A stretch of 19,489 nt of DNA from Bacteroidetes bacterium QH_10_64_37 (GTDB lineage Bacteria; Bacteroidota; Rhodothermia; Rhodothermales; Salinibacteraceae): assembly GCA_003023105.1 (NCBI GenBank), contig PXSZ01000001.1, positions 1 to 19,489 of the forward strand, read 5' to 3'. A model generated the notes under the pieces. The model was not told the DNA's origin. It worked only from the letters and a program-made list of their open reading frames with translations, and did not search any database. Positions 8,761 through 15,011 of this stretch are shown piece by piece (positions within the stretch are counted from its first letter, which is position 1; every line of letters begins with the position of its first letter). The position numbers and the translations under genes were made by a program.

Positions 8761-9270
8761 TCAGTTCGTCGGGAAGTCCTCGATGGCGTCGTGCACGAGT
8801 TTGCGGTGGCGATCCCGATCCAGGTCCTTTTCGACGATTTTGCGGGCCCCCTGAACGGCGAGGTCGGCCACCTCGTCGCGGAGCTCCTGCAGCGCGGCCT
8901 GTTTCTCGCGCTCGATTTCGGCCTGGGCCTGCTCCTTCATCTGCTGAATCTTCCGCTGCGTCTTGGCCTCTTCCTCCTCGCGCAGCTCCTCGGCCGACTC
9001 GCGAGCCTCGCGGAGAATTTCCTGCGCCTCCTGTTCGGCCTTGCGCCGATCCTCTTTGTTCTTTTTCTGGATCCTTTTCGCCTCGGCGAGCGCCTCTTCA
9101 GCCCGCGCGATGGAGCTTTCGATCTCTTCCTCCCGATCCTGGAGGGCATTTGTCATCGGCTCCCAGCCAAGCCAGTAGAGCACTCCCAGAAAGAGGAGGA
9201 ACGCGAGGGTCTTCCAGACGATGAGCCCGAGGGAGGGCGTAACGAGGCTCTGGGAAAGCAGAGCAGTCAT
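8761..9270 (-). CDS. atpF: ATP synthase subunit b
   Basis: This 169-residue peripheral-stalk subunit holds F1 stationary relative to subunit a. One N-terminal membrane helix (about residues 10-35, GLIVWKTLAFLLFLGVLYWL, followed by GWEPM) is followed by a long charged coiled coil (KRIQKKNKEDRRKAEQEAQEIL and EEEEAKTQRKIQQMKEQAQAEIEREKQAAL). The typical C-terminus ADLAVQGARKIVEKDLDRDRHRKLVHDAIEDF ends it. I chose the ATG at 9270. A TTG four codons upstream (9282) is in frame but has nothing to recommend it. The order after atpE is standard. There is one b gene only, with no b' paralogue in the cluster. Confidence 0.97.
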   Translation of the reverse strand: MTALLSQSLVTPSLGLIVWKTLAFLLFLGVLYWLGWEPMTNALQDREEEIESSIARAEEALAEAKRIQKKNKEDRRKAEQEAQEILREARESAEELREEEEAKTQRKIQQMKEQAQAEIEREKQAALQELRDEVADLAVQGARKIVEKDLDRDRHRKLVHDAIEDFPTN

Positions 9271-9283
9271 GGGTAGAAGCAAG

Positions 9284-9304
9284 GGTTAGCGCGAAAGGTT
9301 AGCG
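9284..9304. repeat. Short direct repeat between atpE and atpF
   Basis: GGTTAGCG occurs at 9284-9291 and again at 9297-9304, 13 bp apart, with GCGAAA-type bases between. It is a weak relative of the clearer arrays in the neighbouring atp spacers and may be a decayed heptamer array with one deleted base. The rest of the 75-bp spacer shows nothing. Confidence 0.35.
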
Positions 9305-9345
9305 GGCACCGAGACCGGGCGAAGCCAGCACACAGGCCGTGCCGC

Positions 9346-9582
9346 TTACAGGAAGATGGTAACGGCAAGGAGCAGGCAGATGATGAGTGCAAACAGCGCC
9401 ACACCCTCAATCAGAGCGGCGGAAATAATCATCAGGTTTCGGATCTCGTCGGTGGCTTCCGGCTGGCGGGCGGCCCCGTCCATCGACGAGCTGGCCAGCC
9501 AACCAATTCCGACGCCGGCGCCAATGGCGGCGAGGCCGGCACCGATTCCTGCAGCGAGATAAGCGAGAGCAGCGGCTTCCAT
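9346..9582 (-). CDS. atpE: ATP synthase subunit c (proton type)
   Basis: This 78-residue proteolipid forms the rotor ring of F0. It has two membrane helices (about 5-30 and 48-77) joined by the polar loop with the conserved RQPE (39-42). Helix 1 has the small-residue packing motif GAGVGIG. The ion-binding carboxylate is Glu59 in ALIEGVALF. Aligned by hand with sodium-type c subunits such as that of Ilyobacter tartaricus, the sodium ligands are missing. The glutamine in helix 1 is Ile26 and the serine after the glutamate is Gly60. A proton is therefore the likely coupling ion. The gene has its usual place between atpB and atpF. Confidence 0.97.
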   Translation of the reverse strand: MEAAALAYLAAGIGAGLAAIGAGVGIGWLASSSMDGAARQPEATDEIRNLMIISAALIEGVALFALIICLLLAVTIFL

Positions 9583-9612
9583 AGTGTTCGGGTGTCAATG
9601 AAGTAAGATTGC

Positions 9613-9626
9613 GGTGATAGGTGATA
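9613..9626. repeat. Two tandem heptamers between atpB and atpE
   Basis: GGTGATA is perfectly repeated at 9613-9619 and 9620-9626 in the 84-bp spacer. Flanking heptamers in the same register are too different to count with confidence. It is the shortest of the atp spacer arrays. Confidence 0.4.
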
Positions 9627-9666
9627 CAACTGAAAACTCTTCAACGGGCAAAGCGCCCGGGGTGGG

Positions 9667-10896
9667 TTACGCAGAGGACGGTTCCACCGCCTCCTCCACG
9701 GCGTCGAGGCGCTCTTCCAGTCGCCCCGTCGGGCGCGTGTCTTCGTCCTTCTCGTGCCCGCCGTGGTCGTGCTCCTCCACGGCCATGCCAATGAAGAGCG
9801 CCGAGAGGATGGTGAAAACGTACGCCTGAATGAAGGCAACCAGCAGCTTGAGCAGCAAGATAAAGACGGTGAATAGTATGCTAATGACGACGGTCCCCAC
9901 GGCTGCCACTTCCCCGAAGAGGATGTTCATGATGAAGATAAGCCCAATGAGGCTGAAGATGATGAGCGCTCCGCCCATCATGTTGGCAAAGAGACGAATG
10001 GCCAGCGCCAGGTGCCGCATCACGAGCCCCACGATCTCGATGGGAACGAAAATGATGCGCACCAGCAGCGGGGCGTCCGGGGGACCGGTAAAGAGTTCCT
10101 TGTAGTAGTCTTTCGAGCTGTAGAGCAGAACGATGACGAACGTCATGACGGCCAATACCGCCGTCACAGCAATGTTGGAGGTGGCCGCTCCAGCGTAGGG
10201 AACGAGGCCGAGGATGTTGGCAACGAGGATGAAAAAGAAGGCGGTCAAGAGATACGGCAAGAATTTCCGCCACTTCTCCCCCTGAATGTTGGGCTTGGCG
10301 ATCTCGTCGCGGATGAAAATGACCAGGACCTCCATCATATTTTGGAAAATGCCCTTTGGGGCTTCCGTGCGCCCCACCCCTCGCTTGTAGCGCTGGGCCA
10401 GGGTGATAAAGACGACGAGCACAATCGCCATTGCCAGAAGGCCGAAGACGAGGTGGCGGGAGATGGAGAAGTCCGCCACGACGTGCCCCTGCGTCCGCAG
10501 CACCGAGCTGTGCAGGTGCTCGTCGGCGGCGATGGCTTCATCGAGCGCCGCCCCCTGCGTCATGAGGTCCCCGTGCCCGCCCGACGCGCTGTCGTCGTGA
10601 GCGGCGATGCCGTAGGGCCCGTTCCTAAGCATGGACGCCGTGCTTCCGTACGCCTCCAGGGTGAGATTCCCGTCCGCTGTGCGGACGAGCATGATGCGCG
10701 GGAGCTCGACGTTGGCAAACGGCTTGAAATTGAGGTAGTAGCCGTCGGTGGCGTGACCCAGAATTACGTTGTTGACGATCCCCTGAAGCGTCACGTCGCC
10801 GTCCTCGGCCGCCGTCGCAGGCGTCGCTGTCAGCGCCGAGCCCACTCCCAGTATGAGGAGAGCGACGAGTCCAAAGGAGCGGGCGCGAGCCATCAT
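9667..10896 (-). CDS. atpB: ATP synthase subunit a with N-terminal extracytoplasmic domain
   Basis: This 409-residue stator subunit forms the two half-channels against the c ring. A signal-peptide-like start (MMARARSFGLVALLILGVGSALTATPATAA) is followed by a polar region of about 110 residues before the first core helix at about 148. Such an N-terminal extension is familiar in Bacteroidota subunits a. The core has the essential arginine, Arg301, in LALAIRLFANMMGG, and a conserved glutamine, Gln357, in LLVAFIQAYVFTIL. KFLPYLLTAFFFILVANILGLVPY is the conserved second helix. The C-terminus carries an unusual charged tail of about 35 residues with HDHGGHEKDED. The protein is much longer than the 271-residue E. 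coli subunit. It lies between the AtpI-like gene and atpE. Confidence 0.97.
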   Translation of the reverse strand: MMARARSFGLVALLILGVGSALTATPATAAEDGDVTLQGIVNNVILGHATDGYYLNFKPFANVELPRIMLVRTADGNLTLEAYGSTASMLRNGPYGIAAHDDSASGGHGDLMTQGAALDEAIAADEHLHSSVLRTQGHVVADFSISRHLVFGLLAMAIVLVVFITLAQRYKRGVGRTEAPKGIFQNMMEVLVIFIRDEIAKPNIQGEKWRKFLPYLLTAFFFILVANILGLVPYAGAATSNIAVTAVLAVMTFVIVLLYSSKDYYKELFTGPPDAPLLVRIIFVPIEIVGLVMRHLALAIRLFANMMGGALIIFSLIGLIFIMNILFGEVAAVGTVVISILFTVFILLLKLLVAFIQAYVFTILSALFIGMAVEEHDHGGHEKDEDTRPTGRLEERLDAVEEAVEPSSA

Positions 10897-10943
10897 GTAT
10901 TTCTCGTACGACAGCGTTGAACAGCAAACGTAAACGGGTCGGA

Positions 10944-11252
10944 TCAGGCCTCCAGCGTCTCCCGGTCCCCCCGACGAGCAGCGAAGCCCGTCTCCAGGAT
11001 CGTGCTCACAATGAGCAGGACGATCACCGTGCCCACGAACGCGGCGGCGTGGACCGGAACGAAGAGAAGCACCAGGGCCACAGCCCCGAACACGAGCAGC
11101 ATCCGTCCCCCGAGGCTCCCCAGTTCCAGAAGCAGGAACGTGCGTTGATCATCGGCCCGAAGAGACCAGTAATGCGCCCCCATCCGCACCACTGCGTGGA
11201 GCCCAATCACCGCGATTCCCATCCCGATGCCGAGCCACCAAGAGGCATCCAT
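10944..11252 (-). CDS. Small three-helix membrane protein, AtpI-like
   Basis: This 102-residue protein has three hydrophobic segments: WWLGIGMGIAVIGLHAVVRMG, GGRMLLVFGAVALVLLFVPV and AAFVGTVIVLLIVSTILETGF. It ends in a charged tail. It sits between atpZ and atpB, exactly where an AtpI (UncI) homologue normally lies. AtpI-family proteins help assemble the c ring and have been linked to magnesium supply. Sequence alone does not prove the family, so I leave the symbol empty. The frame is open further upstream to 11510, but those residues are polar and proline-rich without membrane character. The ATG at 11252 is preceded by GCGAGGAC, a reasonable ribosome-binding site. It is 47 bp from atpB. Confidence 0.8.
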   Translation of the reverse strand: MDASWWLGIGMGIAVIGLHAVVRMGAHYWSLRADDQRTFLLLELGSLGGRMLLVFGAVALVLLFVPVHAAAFVGTVIVLLIVSTILETGFAARRGDRETLEA

Positions 11253-11451
11253 GTCCTCGCAGGTCTCCGGTTGCTGGGGCCTGTCAATCGTTGCCACAGG
11301 GACACCGAGACGTTCGTGTCGCAGGACCGTTCCTGAAGCTATGCATCCCGGCAATGGAGGACTTATGAGAACCGGTGAATCACAAATGAAAGTATTTCGC
11401 AGGCAAGGCCCTGCGGCCGCCTCCCCGACAAGACTTGTTTCGAGACGGCGT
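11253..11451. other. 199-bp spacer between atpZ and the AtpI-like gene
   Basis: The spacer contains no convincing gene. A weak inverted repeat CGCAGG/CCTGCG (11398-11415) lies near the atpZ stop, and GACAC/GTGTC are paired near 11300-11320. The reading frame of the downstream gene is open through it, so an N-terminally longer product cannot be fully excluded. Confidence 0.4.
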
Positions 11452-11724
11452 TCAAGAATTGAGGTCGCCCTGGAGACGTTTGAGCAGGAGGACTGCGCCC
11501 GAAAGACCAAACGCGCAGCCCACGAGGAGCATCCAGGGCGTCGTCTGCAGCCACAGGTCGATCACGAGCCCAAGGACCGGGGGACCCGCCGTTGTGCCGG
11601 CCAGACGCCAACCCAGATCGAGGTACGGAGCGACATCCCGCAGGACCCGTCCCCACGACGACTCGTCCTCGGAAGACGGTCCCTCGGAAGACCGGGTGCG
11701 ATCGTCGTCCCTTGCCTCATCCAT
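11452..11724 (-). CDS. atpZ: AtpZ/AtpI family ATP synthase accessory protein
   Basis: This 90-residue protein has a polar, acidic N-terminus (1-25) and the AtpZ-type membrane hairpin YLDLGWRLAGTTAGPPVLGLVIDLWLQTTPWMLLVGCAFGLSGAVLLLKRL. The glycine-rich first helix, an aspartate near its end (Asp56), a T-x-P turn and a second glycine-rich helix match the family placed at the head of F-type ATP synthase operons. In other bacteria AtpZ acts together with AtpI in the membrane during F0 assembly and divalent-cation handling. Here it is the first true atp gene, 81 bp after bactofilin and before the AtpI-like gene, all on one strand. Confidence 0.88.
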   Translation of the reverse strand: MDEARDDDRTRSSEGPSSEDESSWGRVLRDVAPYLDLGWRLAGTTAGPPVLGLVIDLWLQTTPWMLLVGCAFGLSGAVLLLKRLQGDLNS

Positions 11725-11805
11725 AGTCGAGCCTCACCGTGGCTGCGCCGTATCACTTCGGACCGTTCCGCCCCGGCTTCGAGTGGCGTCGCTCGGAACA
11801 GCGGC

Positions 11806-12333
11806 CTACACCTCTGTAAACTCCTCGGTCGATTCCCCGTTGGTCGTTTCGTTCTCGTCCGGGTGCGCTGAACCATTCTGCCACCCCTCCTCTCTGGAGA
11901 CCTCGGGACTTGAGGACCCAGGACTTTCGGCAATCGGCGTGCCCATTTCGCATTCCCCGGTAAACTGGGCGCCTTCCTCGACGACCAGCCGATCCGTTTC
12001 GATCTTCCCGTCGACCTGCGCGGTGCTCTTAAGCACGAGGCGCTCCTCGACGTGAATCTCGCCCTGAACCTGACCGGCAATCTCGGCGTTGGTTGTGATA
12101 ATTTCGCCCTCTACCACTCCCTCCTCGGCGATCATGGTCTTGCCTTCAACCTCGACTGTGCCGATGATTTGCCCACTGGCACGGACATCATTCTCTGCCC
12201 GCACTGTTCCTTCAAAGACGGTGCCTTCGCCAACGAGATTAACTTGATCCTGCACTGTGCTTGTTTGGTTTGCCATGGAGGATGACGTATCGTCCAATTG
12301 AGTATTGCTTTGAGTAGTGCTGAAGAGGCCCAT
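11806..12333 (-). CDS. Bactofilin (polymer-forming cytoskeletal protein)
   Basis: This 175-residue protein has one bactofilin domain (about residues 30-130), made of short repeated beta-strand units of a right-handed beta-helix: VNLVGEGTVFEGTVRAENDVRASGQIIGTVEVEGKTMIAEEGVVEGEIITTNAEIAGQVQGEI. The glycine periodicity is clear. It has a flexible polar N-terminus and an acidic, low-complexity tail (EENETTNGESTEEFTEV-type). Bactofilins form nucleotide-free filaments under the membrane and organise cell-wall enzymes. A second possible start is Met20. The M23 endopeptidase gene upstream on the same strand and the atp genes downstream frame its position. Such a peptidase-bactofilin neighbourhood is known from cell-shape loci. 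Confidence 0.93.
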   Translation of the reverse strand: MGLFSTTQSNTQLDDTSSSMANQTSTVQDQVNLVGEGTVFEGTVRAENDVRASGQIIGTVEVEGKTMIAEEGVVEGEIITTNAEIAGQVQGEIHVEERLVLKSTAQVDGKIETDRLVVEEGAQFTGECEMGTPIAESPGSSSPEVSREEGWQNGSAHPDENETTNGESTEEFTEV

Positions 12334-12353
12334 AAAGAGAGCTCAAGTTGTGA

Positions 12354-12361
12354 CCAATGTA
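12354..12361 (-). promoter_or_regulatory. Candidate -7 promoter element for bactofilin-atp
   Basis: On the minus strand TACATTGG matches 5 of the 6 fixed positions of the Bacteroidota consensus TAnnTTTG, and lies 20 bases upstream of the bactofilin start. No clear TTTG is present at -33; that position is instead filled by the palindrome at 12382-12397. A transcript from here would have a very short leader. Confidence 0.35.
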
Positions 12362-12381
12362 CCCTTTCGGCGAGACGGCGA

Positions 12382-12397
12382 TCCGAACGCGTTCGGA
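12382..12397. promoter_or_regulatory. 16-bp perfect palindrome, candidate operator
   Basis: TCCGAACGCGTTCGGA is a perfect inverted repeat centred about 56 bp upstream of the bactofilin start and about 20 bp upstream of the candidate -7 element. A looser relative, CGGAA-N6-TTCCG, lies at 12422-12437. A dimeric regulator site at the promoter of the bactofilin-atp cluster is plausible, but no regulator is identified. Confidence 0.45.
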
Positions 12398-12773
12398 CTG
12401 CCCCGGGTCGGCCTGATGAGTCGGAACGTGCATTCCGGCAACGCGGCTATCTCCCGCAACTTGGGTTAAAAGTAACAGAAGGCCGCGCGAGTGCAGAATC
12501 CGCAAAAGGCATGCCAGACGATTGCTCCGGGTGCATACGTCCTCGGTTCTGCCTGAGAAATGGGTTCGATGCCGAGAGTAAGAACCCGTTTTAATTCATG
12601 CCTCGGTGCTCCGAGCGGCAGTTGATGGCCTGCAAATCGACCCTGATCTCGGCCGTCCCGAACGCTTTCGGGATACAGGCCTCGATCATGGGCCGATTTT
12701 CGGCTCATCAGTGCTCGCACCGAAAGGATTCGCGCACATGCTCTTGCTGACCGATTCAGAATCAAAACAGGTT

Positions 12774-12896
12774 GTAAACAGCCGATGAGTCCGCAGCGGT
12801 CGGCCCCGCCCGCCACCTGTCGAGGACGCCGACCGATGGTAAACAGCAGCCCCCGGCCGCCGGAAGTCGTGTGCAGGCCGAAAACATGTAAACAGC
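12774..12896. repeat. Three GTAAACAGC direct repeats around an 8-bp stem
   Basis: GTAAACAGC occurs at 12774-12782, 12839-12847 and 12888-12896. Between the first two a perfect 8-bp stem, CGGTCGGC (12797-12804) and GCCGACCG (12828-12835), encloses 23 bases. The region lies just downstream of the M23 peptidase stop codon. It may be a protein-binding cluster or the structured 3' end of that transcript. Confidence 0.45.
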
Positions 12897-12907
12897 GGCC
12901 TTTCTCT

Positions 12908-12938
12908 TCTACCATCCCGCTCTCCTCTACCATCCCGC
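12908..12938. repeat. 18-bp tandem duplication over the M23 peptidase stop codon
   Basis: TCTACCATCCCGC occurs at 12908-12920 and 12926-12938, 18 bp apart. On the coding strand this is GCGGGATGGTAGA twice, so the terminal residues Ala-Gly-Trp and the stop codon are duplicated in frame. The second copy lies untranslated behind the first stop. Confidence 0.7.
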
Positions 12939-13829
12939 GACGTGCGACTGAGGCCCTTGCGCGAGGCCGTTTCGCCAGAGCTCAAAGTGCAGGTGAGGAC
13001 CGGTCGTGATGGCTCCGGTATTTCCACTGACGGCAATCGGCTCTTCCGCCCGCACCCGGTCGCCCAGGCGCTTGAGCAGTCGTCCATTGTGCTTGTAGAC
13101 CGAAAGGTATCCACCGGCGTGCTGAACCGCAATGGTGTACCCTCCGTCTTGCGTCCAGTCGGCCCACACCACATACCCGTCTCCCACGGCCCGAATGGAC
13201 GCCCCCTCCGAGACCGCTACGTCGATGCCGTAATGGCCGGTGCGGGCGTTGAAGTCCCGAGTCGGGAAACCATTCGTCACCGGGGCTGGGAGAGGAAAGG
13301 AGAGCCCCGATCCTGCGTTCCGTGCGATTGCCGAGGCCTGGCCAGAGGCCCCGACGACCGAGGGGGCAATGGCCGGCTGCTCGTGGACGCTTTGCTCGGA
13401 ACTGGCCTCATCGTCCGCCCCCCGACCTTGGGGAGCCTGTTCGCCGGTCGACGAGGACCGGTCCAGAGGAGATCGCTCCGGGCGCACCACCGAATCGACC
13501 CGACCGGTGATGAGCCGCCGAAGACGCTTGACGTACCGGCGCTGGCTAGCAAGAGAGTCTTGAAGGGACCGGAGCCGCATGGTGTTGTGCCGAGCACTCG
13601 TCTCGATCTTCTCCGTCCCATACCCCGGAATCTGTGTTCGGAGGGGCGTCAATACAAACAGAATGCCCACGACGACTCCCACCGCCAGCAGACTCCCGCC
13701 CCACGCGACCACCATGCGCCACGGATCAATGTGATACCGCCGCGTTTTCCCCACTCCCTCCGCGTCCATGACCACGATGGTATGCTCGGTGCCCACATTT
13801 CGGACGAGGTCAGCAAAGAACGACCACAT
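12927..13829 (-). CDS. Membrane-anchored M23 (LytM-type) peptidoglycan endopeptidase
   Basis: This 300-residue protein has a cytoplasmic N-terminus of about 39 residues, one membrane helix (about 40-62, MVVAWGGSLLAVGVVVGILFVL), a basic helical linker (75-110) and a low-complexity stretch (115-165). The C-terminal M23 domain covers about 175-300. The zinc site is complete: His199 and Asp203 in HYGID, and His279-x-His281 in GPHLHFELW. His247 in YKHNG is a further conserved residue. It should therefore be an active D,D- or cross-peptide endopeptidase. The frame is open to 14048, but ATG 13829 follows a GTGAGGTCG ribosome-binding site and gives a sensible topology. The bactofilin gene downstream, and a short cytoplasmic tail that could contact it, recall bactofilin-endopeptidase pairs in cell-shape systems. 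Confidence 0.92.
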   Translation of the reverse strand: MWSFFADLVRNVGTEHTIVVMDAEGVGKTRRYHIDPWRMVVAWGGSLLAVGVVVGILFVLTPLRTQIPGYGTEKIETSARHNTMRLRSLQDSLASQRRYVKRLRRLITGRVDSVVRPERSPLDRSSSTGEQAPQGRGADDEASSEQSVHEQPAIAPSVVGASGQASAIARNAGSGLSFPLPAPVTNGFPTRDFNARTGHYGIDVAVSEGASIRAVGDGYVVWADWTQDGGYTIAVQHAGGYLSVYKHNGRLLKRLGDRVRAEEPIAVSGNTGAITTGPHLHFELWRNGLAQGPQSHVAGW

Positions 13830-14004
13830 GAAAACGACCTCACGACAGGTGCACGGAAGAAAGCTCGTTGCCGGTCCCTGCGTCCCCGGATTGCCTCCCG
13901 GAACGCACGACTGGGAAAGGACCTGCCCTCGCCTCAAGCGGAAAGAAAACGGACGGGTGGATTCCCGGTTTCTGCGCCCGTCGCTCGGTCGCGCCCAAGA
14001 CTCG

Positions 14005-14010
14005 TATAAT
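14005..14010 (+). promoter_or_regulatory. Candidate -10-like box upstream of rpsT
   Basis: TATAAT lies 119 bp upstream of the rpsT start in an otherwise GC-rich 299-bp divergent region shared with the M23 gene. No recognisable -35 or TTTG -33 element lies at the right distance. If used, it gives a leader of about 110 bases, which would leave room for control by S20 itself. Confidence 0.25.
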
Positions 14011-14128
14011 CTTCCAAATGGACTGGGAACTCCATCGTCTACAGGCAATCTTTTTCTGCTGGGGATTGAAGCCAGGCCACAACCCTATCCCCAACCGATA
14101 CCCTTGTCACCCACACGCTACACGTCCC

Positions 14129-14383
14129 ATGCCTCAGCACGAGTCTGCCAAGAAACGGATGCGGCAAGACGAGAAGCGCCGCAAGCGCAACAAGTCGCAG
14201 AAGAGCCGCGTCCGGACCAAGATCGATAAACTCCGCTCTCTGGACGACAAAGAAGAGGCGCAGGAATTGCTCAACGACGTGAAGGGAGATCTGGACCGCC
14301 TCGCCGCCAAGGGCATCATTCACAAAAACAAGGCCGCCAATAGAAAGAGCAATCTGGAGAAGCACGTGGACGCTCTCGAATAG
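14129..14383 (+). CDS. rpsT: 30S ribosomal protein S20
   Basis: This 84-residue basic helical protein of the small ribosomal subunit binds 16S rRNA. The pattern ESAKKRMRQDEKRRKRNKSQKSRVRTKIDKLRS is the typical S20 N-terminal helix, and GIIHKNKAANRKSNLEKHVDAL is the conserved C-terminal helix. The frame is open upstream to 13868, but homologues begin at MPxxxSAKKR, so the ATG at 14129 is chosen. It is monocistronic, divergent from the M23 peptidase, and followed by a 628-bp gap. No Shine-Dalgarno sequence is obvious, which is common in Bacteroidota. Confidence 0.96.
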   Translation: MPQHESAKKRMRQDEKRRKRNKSQKSRVRTKIDKLRSLDDKEEAQELLNDVKGDLDRLAAKGIIHKNKAANRKSNLEKHVDALE

Positions 14384-14422
14384 CGCCTGCCCTTCTTTCT
14401 CGGGGGTCTCCTCGGTTCTGTA

Positions 14423-14462
14423 ACTGCGTTGCATGCAGTCGAACTGCGTCGCGTGCAGCCGC
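14423..14462. repeat. 20-bp tandem repeat, two copies
   Basis: ACTGCGTTGCATGCAGTCGA (14423-14442) is followed directly by a copy with four differences (14443-14462). Each copy contains CTGC-N7-GCAG and can form a small hairpin. Function unknown. Confidence 0.6.
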
Positions 14463-14511
14463 AGGCTGTGGCTGGGCTCCTGTTCTCTCCCAGTCCGGGG
14501 TACTTGTCCTC

Positions 14512-14531
14512 TCTGGCGTAGTCTGGCGTAG
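14512..14531. repeat. 10-bp perfect tandem repeat, two copies
   Basis: TCTGGCGTAG occurs twice in direct succession (14512-14521 and 14522-14531). It is a likely slippage product in non-coding DNA. Confidence 0.6.
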
Positions 14532-14575
14532 GTTGAATTCCTGTTTCCCTCGCCGTAGTATGACTCAAGTTGCGT

Positions 14576-14739
14576 GTCATTCCGCACACCGACAGCGGTC
14601 GTGTGCAGGCTCCTGACGCTGTACTTGGAGCGAAGCGACCGAGTGCTTTCGGAATGAATCTCTCTTGAACAGGCAGATCGGTCCGTACAGACTCCCCAAA
14701 GGAGGATCCTTCGGGCTTTTGCATCAAGTTCAGAATGAC
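14576..14739. repeat. Dispersed intergenic repeat element with inverted ends
   Basis: The 164-bp element begins GTCATTCCG (14576-14584) and ends CAGAATGAC (14731-14739), imperfect inverted ends sharing GTCATTC. An internal CGGAATGA (14650-14657) is also inverted to the left end. A hairpin with a 9-bp stem and one bulged base spans 14584-14606 (GCACACCGAC, loop AGCG, GTCGTGTGC). It shares GGATCCTTCG and GTGCTTTC with the copy at 1-85. No ORF of its own is seen, so if it moves, it does so in trans. Confidence 0.55.
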
Positions 14740-14882
14740 CGCCGTCCAGTTAAGGCGCAACTTGGGGTAGTATAGGCTGTGATCCGAATACCCAATGCCT
14801 TGTGGGAAAATGTTTCAATTCACCGTGAGCGTTCATCGCATGTGGATGAAATCGGATTTATTCCTGGCCAAGAAATTGCGTG

Positions 14883-14913
14883 TTTGAATCACAACCTATA
14901 TCCTCTAGCCTCG
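14883..14913 (+). promoter_or_regulatory. Candidate Bacteroidota-type promoter for the PKD/OmpA lipoprotein
   Basis: TTTG (14883-14886) and TAGCCTCG (14906-14913) are separated by 19 bp. The -33 element and the spacing fit the Bacteroidota pattern TTTG-N19-TAnnTTTG, but the -7 element has two mismatches. The leader to the start codon at 15012 would be about 90 bases. Confidence 0.25.
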
Positions 14914-15011
14914 ACAGTGAAATCTAAACCCTCCATTCGGGGAGTACCCCATGGAGACGTCTCGGCTTTTCTTCTCCCTTGGTCTTTGCTCTCCAAAACC
15001 CAACCCGACCT

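Larger units (their letters stand above)
12334..12926. other. 593-bp structured non-coding spacer upstream of bactofilin
   Basis: No convincing gene lies here; the open frames have no recognisable sequence. It holds a candidate promoter with an overlapping palindrome near bactofilin, several hairpins and direct repeats. The hairpins include TCCCGAA/TTCGGGA (12656-12673) and CGGTCGGC/GCCGACCG (12797-12835). GTAAACAGC occurs at 12774, 12839 and 12888. GGGTTC/GAACCC (12562-12587) has a 14-base loop and GTTTTAATT on its plus-strand side. Confidence 0.6.
14384..15011. other. 628-bp repeat-bearing intergenic region
   Basis: No convincing gene is seen. The left part has two small tandem repeats (14423-14462, 14512-14531). 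The middle holds a dispersed repeat element with inverted ends and a strong hairpin (14576-14739). The right part (14740-15011) is lower in GC and contains a candidate promoter for the PKD/OmpA lipoprotein. No clear terminator follows rpsT. Confidence 0.55.

Noticed and set aside
10944..11510. 188-residue start for the AtpI-like protein
   Set aside because: The upstream part is polar, cysteine- and proline-rich and unlike the membrane protein; ATG 11252 has a GAGG ribosome-binding site.
12562..12590. GGGTTC/GAACCC hairpin followed by GTTTTAATT as a terminator
   Set aside because: The T-rich side is on the plus strand, but both flanking genes read minus, and the 14-base loop with a 6-bp stem is weak.
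12466..12933. 155-residue minus-strand frame in the bactofilin spacer
   Set aside because: It has no family resemblance and starts at the M23 stop codon; the repeats and hairpins explain the region better.
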